Origin: Gnetum montanum
Lineage: Eukaryota; Streptophyta; Gnetopsida; Gnetales; Gnetaceae
Direction of reading: 5' to 3'
Assembly: GCA_015680685.1 (NCBI GenBank)
Contig: MNCI01011535.1
Coordinates: 396,579-460,578, forward strand
DNA: 64,000 nucleotides
Part shown: one piece after another, positions 58,030-64,000 of the stretch
Position numbering within the stretch: position 1 is the first letter of the stretch
How the letters are laid out: each line of letters begins with the position of its first letter
The notes under the pieces: generated by a model
The model's input: only the letters and a program-made list of their open reading frames with translations
Told to the model about the DNA's origin: nothing
Databases searched by the model: none
Made by a program: the position numbers and the translations under genes

Positions 58030-59750
58030 GCTAACTCATGAAATAATAGATTAGATCAAGGTAGGACACTTTTCCATGAAATGATCTAATCATGGAAGTC
58101 CTATAATTTATTTGTAGATTGCAAGAAATGATCTATGCAAGGCACTACTAGATTTAGGTTCTAAAGTAAACTTAATTTCTCAAGAGATGTACAAGACTGG
58201 AATGAAACATCCCAAAGAAAATTGATGTTGTAACTCATAACCAAAAATTCATTGTAATTTGGTGGAAGAATAATGGCAGATACAATTGCCTTATTTTTTC
58301 CCAAAAACTGGCATTCTAACCTTCATCAGTGGAATTTGAGGTATATTTTTTATTATAAAATGTGAAATTTGCAGTTCATAGGCTGTAATCTCACACATCT
58401 TAGCTTATGGAGGCTAAAAAATGCTTCATAAGTTGTGAATGCCTCATCTTCCAAGTAGGGGAAGCTATATTGTGCATACACCTAGGCTTGGGAAGTCTAA
58501 AAATACCTTACGAACCATGAAATTTGGGGTTTTCTTAGTTTTTATGTTGGCCATTACAGTTTTTATGTTGGAGTAACTACGAAGGTAACATATAAATTTG
58601 GGCCTTCATTTTTATGTTGGGAAAACTTGCACAACTAGCATATAAATTTTGGGTGATAATTCTTATGTTGGACTTTCAATTTTTACATTGGACAAACATG
58701 AGGCCAACGTAAAAAGGAATAAAAGTTTCCAAATCTAATAAATACACTGGGGTTGGATGACTTGCAAACATTAAAAATTTGTAGCAATATGTCAACAATC
58801 ATGGTAGAGATTTGTAGCAACGAATTAGGACACTATTGGCTTATTTAAACTAAAGTTGATCACATTGAAAGGTATTTTGACAAATTTGCACTTAGGCTTA
58901 ACTAGAGACTTTTAGAGCCATGCAGATTCACTAGAAGTCCAACAACAACTCCACCCACAACACAGATCCAGTGAAGTGAGTCTAGCAAGATTTAGGAGTA
59001 AAGCTTGGAATTATTGAAGGGCAAAGCTAACTCCAAGACACACTCTGCTAGCTACATTAGGCTCCAAGCATCTCCTATTTAGCTCTTTGGGCATCTAAAG
59101 CCTTAAAGTTTGTACTAGTTTGAGCTTTGTTCTTGTAACAATTTTTATCATTTTAATAAAAAGTTGCGATTCACTTATTTAGTGCAAGTTTATTTTGTGT
59201 TTCTTTGAGATTAGATCTACATTTACAATTAAATCTATTTGCATCATTTTTACAGATTGTTAAGTCCTTGGGTAATCAACAAGATCATCCAGGATGCTTC
59301 AAATCCTTTTTTAAGACTCATGGAATCTAAAGTTAAATTGTTTCATGCTAAAATCTTTGGTTTTTCAACATCAAATTTTTTAGGCCCTACACTAAAACTT
59401 GCCTCCACTCAAGAAATGACATATCAAGTTGGAGCTTATAGTTGTAATCCATCACTATTTCTTTGTGATTGGTGGAAGACATTGTGACCACCGTCTATGG
59501 ATGATCATATCCAATAGATTTCTTGGTGATCCACATGGATAATTGTAAGGGGGAATTCTCTATTATCAGGAGAGGGGCTTGGCTTAGTACAATTGATGCC
59601 AAGATGAAAATCAAAAGCTTTTCTTTGGAAATCAAAAGATTTTCATTTTCCTAGGCTATGAAAATCAAAAGATATAGGCCATGAAGAATACATCCATCAC
59701 AACATATACCAAGTATGTTGAGACATCGAATATTCAATGATGCCTATATG
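58030..59750 (+). pseudogene. A3 aspartic protease, split by an insertion
   Basis: The first half contains 'HGSPIIYL' and the active loop LLDLGSKVNLISQEMY (about 58146-58193). The second half resumes at about 59470 with 'LVEDIVTTVYG' and 'TIDAKMKIKSFSLEI'. The two are separated by the insert at 58270-59468. A1 has the same two halves without a break. Confidence 0.72.
58270..59468. mobile_element. 1.2-kb unidentified insertion with 11-bp target duplication
   Basis: TTGGTGGAAGA occurs at 58259-58269 and again at 59469-59479; in A1 it occurs once (8850-8860). The insert starts ATAATGGCAG and ends CTTTGTGA; I see no terminal inverted repeats and no poly-A tail. At 58535-58715 it has several copies of TTTTTATGTTGG and one inverted CCAACGTAAAAA. 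The 82-codon frame at 59239-59487 has no known domain. An 11-bp duplication would fit a non-autonomous Mutator-type or LINE-mobilised element; the class is unresolved. Confidence 0.65.
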
Positions 59751-60189
59751 CAATATCCATAAAGCAAGAAGGTACTTAGTGGTTGACAATAGATAATAAC
59801 TCTAAATTAAAAATATGCATGAAACCAATGGAGCTTCTCACAAGTACTTACATAGACAACATGGATAGAATGGAGCATATTCATGGCTAACTCTCCCAAA
59901 AAAATGTAGAGATATATTAGGGGGAACTGGAGATCCCTAATGATTTTAAGCAATAATTCCTTGAACTCAAGACTTTATCTATAATATTAGAATATGTTTT
60001 TCTTAAGAATCGCAAGACAATGATTATTAATGCCAATCTTACTAAAGAACCAAAAAAAAAAGTTGCTCAAAGTTGTAAAGACATAGCCAACCTTTGCCTA
60101 GTCATATCATGAGTTAACTGGGATAGATTTGCAGATATTGCAACATCAAATTTATACAAACTCCTCTATTAAGCCAAGGAAATAGCCAT
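59751..60189 (+). pseudogene. A3 protease-RT linker
   Basis: Decayed link sequence homologous to A1 9087-9600 (for example 'LELKTLSIILEYVFLKN' near 59958). It has many stops. Confidence 0.5.
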
Positions 60190-60930
60190 AGAGAAGATTG
60201 AATCCAAAACTTAAACACGTTGTTAAAGATGAAGTCGAAAAACTTCTTCAGGTTGGATTCATCTATCTTGTAGTAAACATTGAGTGGGTGAGACCACTCA
60301 TGATTGTCAAAGAAAGAAGGAAAATAGATAGTCCATGTAGACTTTAGGCTATTGAATATGAAAACATTCAAAGATCATTTCCCATTGCCATTTGTGGACT
60401 AGGTGTTGGATACAATTGTGGGATACAATTACTATATATGTAACCAAATTCAAATAGCACTAGAGGACTAGGCAAATATAACTTTCACAAGTCCCTGGGG
60501 GACTTTTGCATATAAGAAGTTTCCCTTTGGTCGTTATAATGCCTCTACAAGTTTTGAATACCTGGTACTCACCATATTTCAATTGAAAATCGATAGTGCT
60601 ACAAAAGTCTTCATGGATAACTTGTCCACGTATGGTACCAACTTTTAAAAAGCCTTGGACCATCTAGAGTAGGTGCTAAAGTGCTATGTGGAGACAAACT
60701 TACAGGTCTATTGGCAAAAAAGCCACTTGATAGTCTAAGATGGCATAGTTTTGGGGCACTAGATTTTAGGAAAAGGGATTTAGGTGGACTCAAAAAAAGT
60801 AAGGTTTATTCAAGGAATCATAATGCAACCTCAAACCATGAAAAATGTGAGATCATTCCTTAACCACATTGGTTACTATAGGCATTTTATCAAGTATTTT
60901 TCTAAAATTGCCAAATCACTAGTAAAACTT
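60190..60930 (+). pseudogene. A3 reverse transcriptase, broken
   Basis: Blocks are 'LNPKLKHVVKDEVEKLLQVG', 'VNIEWVRPLMIV', 'FTSPWGTFAYKKFPFG' and the catalytic box VFMDN (about 60608), where the second Asp is Asn. 'KALDHLE' and 'KSHLIV' follow, then the thumb 'KKVRFIQGIIMQPQTMKNVR' in the 60784 frame. The FLDGYSGYNQ box is partly deleted (about 60420-60450). Stops and shifts occur throughout. Confidence 0.75.
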
Positions 60931-61430
60931 ACAAAGAAAGATGTAGCTTTTGAATGGACCAAGGAATGTGAACAAGCATTTCAACAATTAAAGCAAACGT
61001 TCATGGAAACTCTAATTCTATGTGCTCTAAATTGGTCTAGGCAATTTCACATAATGACAAATGCATTTAACTATGTGTTGGGAGTGGTGCTTACAAAAAT
61101 AGATAATCAGAAACATCCATATTACATTTATTGTACAAGTAGAAGCATTATGGGTGCACAACTAAATTACATCACCACTAAGAAGGAGCTCATGGTGGTG
61201 GTGATGTATGCCTTGAGAAAATTCAGGTACTCTATGCTTGCATATCAAATTTTTATGCACATTAATCATAATGTCATCCATTTCCTGATGAACAAGCAAG
61301 CACCTAGCCCCTGTGTCATACAATAGTTCGTGATTTTGCAAAAAATTGATCTTACCATGATGGAAAGGAAAGAAACTAAGAACATAGTTGTTGATCATTT
61401 ATCTTAGTTACAATGGGATACCAAGAAGGA
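60931..61430 (+). pseudogene. A3 RNase H, largely open but catalytically changed
   Basis: An open stretch of 180 codons (60784-61326) covers RT thumb and RNase H: 'ECEQAFQQLKQTFMETLIL', 'FHIMTNAFNYVLGVVLTK' (TDAS became TNAF), 'NYITTKKELMVVVMYALRKF' (Glu kept), 'MHINHNVIHFLMNK' (TDH became INH). Loss of two catalytic Asp codons by G-to-A change argues against activity. Confidence 0.78.
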
Positions 61431-62710
61431 TGAGAAGCTTTTATTTGATCAATTTCTAAATGAAATCCTGTTTGCTAAATCAATTGAAGTTTAAGAGCCA
61501 AAGGTTACCAATTGGTATGATGAGTTTCTCTCCTATCATCTCATAAAGGAGACTTAAGCAAAATTGTACAATAAGAAGAAACAATAGTTTCTTCACTAGG
61601 TCAAGCATTACATGGAAATTTGGGGTAACTTGTATAAGGTCTATGTTGATGTTCTAGTTCAATGATGTGTACCTAATGCTAATAAGTTAAGAATCCTCCA
61701 AGCTACTCATGAGGATCATTGTGGGGGCCACTACGTAGGATAGAGGACAACTACAAATGCTCTCATGGTAGGATATTTCTGGCCAATGATCTTTAAAAAT
61801 GCTCATCATTTCTCCTATTCATGCGAGTGATATCAATAAGATGGAAGAATGGCTATATGAATGGAATGGTCTCAATAGTGGATGCAACCATTGGAGCCTT
61901 TTGACCATTGAAGCATTAACTTCATGGAATCCATCACTCCCATGTCAAATGGAAAGGCATACATCATAGTTTCCATTGACTACTACACCAAGAGGGCTAA
62001 ATTTGCAGCCATATTGGATTGTACATCTACAACTGTAGTTTAGTTTGTATGAAAATAGGTGGTAAACAGGTTTGGTGTGCCCAAAGCACTCATTTCAGAT
62101 AATGGAACATATTGTATAGGGTCTACTTTCCAGAAATTAATGCAAATATTAGGGGTACAACATAAATTTACAACCCCCTATAATGGTCAAGATGAAATTA
62201 CCAATAGGGAGATTACTAGGATTCTAATATGAACTTTTAGTAGAAATAACAAGGATTGGAGTACAAAACTTAACAATGCTCTATGGGCATATTGTTCAAC
62301 TTGGAAGCTTTCTATAAGTTACTTTCCCTATGAGTTTGTGTATGGAAAGTTACCAAAACTTCCAATTCAAAGGTAATGTGAGCTTAATCTAGACATTAAT
62401 CTACCCCAAGAAGAACCTCTTATGATACTTATTGTGCTAGATGAGAACCAACAAGTAGCCCTGATGATGAATGAAGTGCACAAGACACACCACAAGCAAT
62501 CTCATGATGCATGGAAAAGAAGTGTTAAATTTTAACATAGTGATAAGATTCTTTACTGTAATCTCAAACTAGCCACAGTAAACAAAGTTTCAAATGTTGT
62601 GGAAACGACCTTACCTTATTCATTCAGCTTTTCCTTTTGAGGCCATGATAATTTACCATCCATCAAGCCATAAAAAATTTTTGTTAGTTAACATACAATG
62701 ACTTAAGCCA
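61431..62710 (+). pseudogene. A3 integrase, broken
   Basis: The zinc site is visible ('THEDHCGGHYVG' about 61707, and a decayed Cys pair). The core has 'SINFMESITPMSNGKAYIIV' (first Asp changed to Asn, about 61919), 'ISDNGTYCIGSTFQKLM' (second Asp, about 62098) and 'DEITNREI' (Glu, about 62194). 'LNNALWAYCSTWKLSISYFP' and 'YGKLPKLPIQ' follow, then a decayed GPY/F module to about 62710. Confidence 0.78.
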
Positions 62711-64000
62711 TTACTAAAATCTCAAGTAACTTGCAACACTGACATCTCTGTGCAAGAACATGCACGCTCTATTTTTTGAATCTTCTTCCAATATAGTCAT
62801 GGTGGAGATGGCCATGCATGTTAATATATTAATGAGGCTAACTAATTTTTATACTTGTTTTGCAATGTTCATATTTTATTAATTATTTTATATATTTTCT
62901 CTCCTTTTACTCTTCATTAATTTCATCTAGTCTCATTAGAAATCTTTAATTTTGTTTATTGCACTTGTAAATTTTGGAAAGTTATTGAAGGAAGTTATTA
63001 ATATTATGATTGATAAACCAAAAGGATAATTTTATCTTTAGATTATGTTCTCTACTAACAATCTATCAATTTTCTGGTGGTATCAAGTAGTGAGTTTACA
63101 ACATCCACTCATTTCATTTGTTCTATGGGAAATTAGTATCCTAGAAGCATGAAGATTCTTTCACATTACAACTAAGAAGTAACCAATGATCTTATTACCT
63201 AATGAACCAAGAAAAGACCAAGTGGGAATGGAAAAGGGTATGATCTTAAGGGGATTTGGTATGGTTTTTCTCTCAACATCCATCTTAAGTTCTATGATCA
63301 TACATTGGTATATCATCACTCCTATTATTGTCCATAAAAGAAAGCATGTCTTTGCATGGTATGGTTCTCATGGGAAAAAAAAAAGAATAAAAGAAGGAAC
63401 ATACGAATTCAAAGCACATCTCTTAAAATCAGTAATGCCTACAAATACTTGTTATGAAACTGGAAAGACATGTTACCCATGCCTAAAGGGACCCCTCTAA
63501 CTAAGGCCATCTTTACTTCCTTCTTCTCTTGCAATGTTGGTTGTCATCTAGGGTTGTCATAAATTTTTGATCAATGAAGAGAGGGCATATGTCAATGTGA
63601 GGTTATTTAACATTGGAACATAATCAAAGCACTCGTTCAATCTACTCAATTTACTTCTACTTGACCAAACCTACCCTCTTTCATATTGTTATCATCATTC
63701 TACATCTTTTTTTTCTTCCATTTGGCTTTTGTTTCATTCCAAATCTCTCCCAAAATTTCTCCAGTTCTAAATGTGAAAGATAGCTATGAATAGCTAAGTC
63801 AATGCAATGAGATGAGTTGATGTAGCCCCATCGATGTACTACAAAAAGTCTATAAATACGTGTAATACTTAGCGTATTTTCACCATTTTTCCAAAGTGCT
63901 AGAGGAGCTTTTACAATTTTTCAAAGCCAAAGAACCTTTTGAGCACCCTAACATCCATACTGCTTACCCAATTTTATCCATTTTTGATCCTTGAGCTACT
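62711..64000 (+). other. A3 3' noncoding region (to window edge)
   Basis: Homologous to A1 12200-13500: it has a decayed polypurine-like AGTCATGGTGG (62795-62805), 'gaattcaaagcacatctctta' (about 63405) and 'gttacccatgcctaaaggg' (about 63472). The hairpin with A-rich loop (63364-63407) is disrupted in its right arm. The 104-codon frame at 63186-63500 runs through this noncoding homology and is not a gene. From about 63830 a TATA-like 'gtctataaatacgtg' occurs in sequence I cannot match to A1. Confidence 0.65.

Larger units (their letters stand above)
54920..64000 (+). mobile_element. Family A element A3, Athila-like, truncated by the window edge
   Basis: It has partial 5' LTR, primer site, gag, protease (interrupted by a 1.2-kb insertion), RT, RNase H, integrase and the start of the 3' noncoding region. 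It is colinear with A1. Key catalytic residues are lost in RT (FMDN) and RNase H, and stops are frequent. Its 3' LTR lies beyond 64000, judging by about 1.2 kb of A1 sequence still expected. Confidence 0.85.

Noticed and set aside
63186-63500. 104-codon open frame
   Set aside because: The same region is noncoding and full of stops in A0 and A1, and its translation shows no domain.
1-64000. Organelle-derived DNA, rRNA or a bacterial operon
   Set aside because: No ribosomal RNA, organelle gene order or bacterial ribosome-site/operon pattern was seen. The content is retrotransposons throughout.

Overview
This is nuclear DNA of a seed plant, most likely from a large repeat-rich genome. The evidence is the two Ty3/gypsy lineages present (Athila-like and Tat-like, both plant groups), an Athila/tRNA-Asp-type primer site, a tRNA-derived SINE, plant-type protein fragments, AT-rich composition and nested LTR insertions. 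The species cannot be named. No intact host gene is visible. Every coding region is a broken retroelement frame, except one decayed fragment of a host Acinus-like RNA-binding protein. All complete elements lie on the + strand.

Family A (Athila-like; LTR about 0.8-1.0 kb, ends TGATGA...TCATCA, primer site like TGGCGCCGTTG..GGGGA, RT boxes FLDGYSGYNQ and FMDD) appears as: A0 at the left edge (3' noncoding tail 1-1522, 3' LTR 1523-2560); A1, full length (5084-15114); an inverted lone LTR (15487-16389); an LTR copy hidden by the 312-N gap (18068-18676); a solo LTR with a perfect target duplication (26573-27444); and A3, which runs off the right edge (about 54920-64000).

Family B (Tat-like; LTR about 2.8-2.9 kb, ends TGTTGGC...GCCAACA) appears as two full elements: B1 (16523-30208, carrying two family A LTR insertions) and B3 (38364-51117, target duplication ATTTC). 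A decayed, inverted B-like LTR starts at 51178. Its order is gag, protease, extra RNase H, reverse transcriptase, RNase H, integrase, then a small 3' frame of unknown role. The B1 integrase is the best-preserved enzyme here (DD35E intact over 296 codons).

The 30.2-38.4 kb interval between B1 and B3 holds two more coding relics: a minus-strand putative plant transposon protein (30300-32218) and an unidentified plus-strand protein with a Lys/Glu-rich, probably coiled-coil tail (35401-38260). The 2.56-5.08 kb interval holds three copies of a tRNA-derived SINE, one with a 19-bp target duplication. The 51.2-54.9 kb interval holds the inverted LTR and the Acinus-like fragment.

Internal stops fall mostly where Gln, Trp or Arg codons are expected, as in old methylated repeats mutated by C-to-T change. 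Three single-N joints (23641, 41354, 41707) look like assembly joins. The block between the last two is an inverted copy of adjacent LTR sequence and is probably an artefact.
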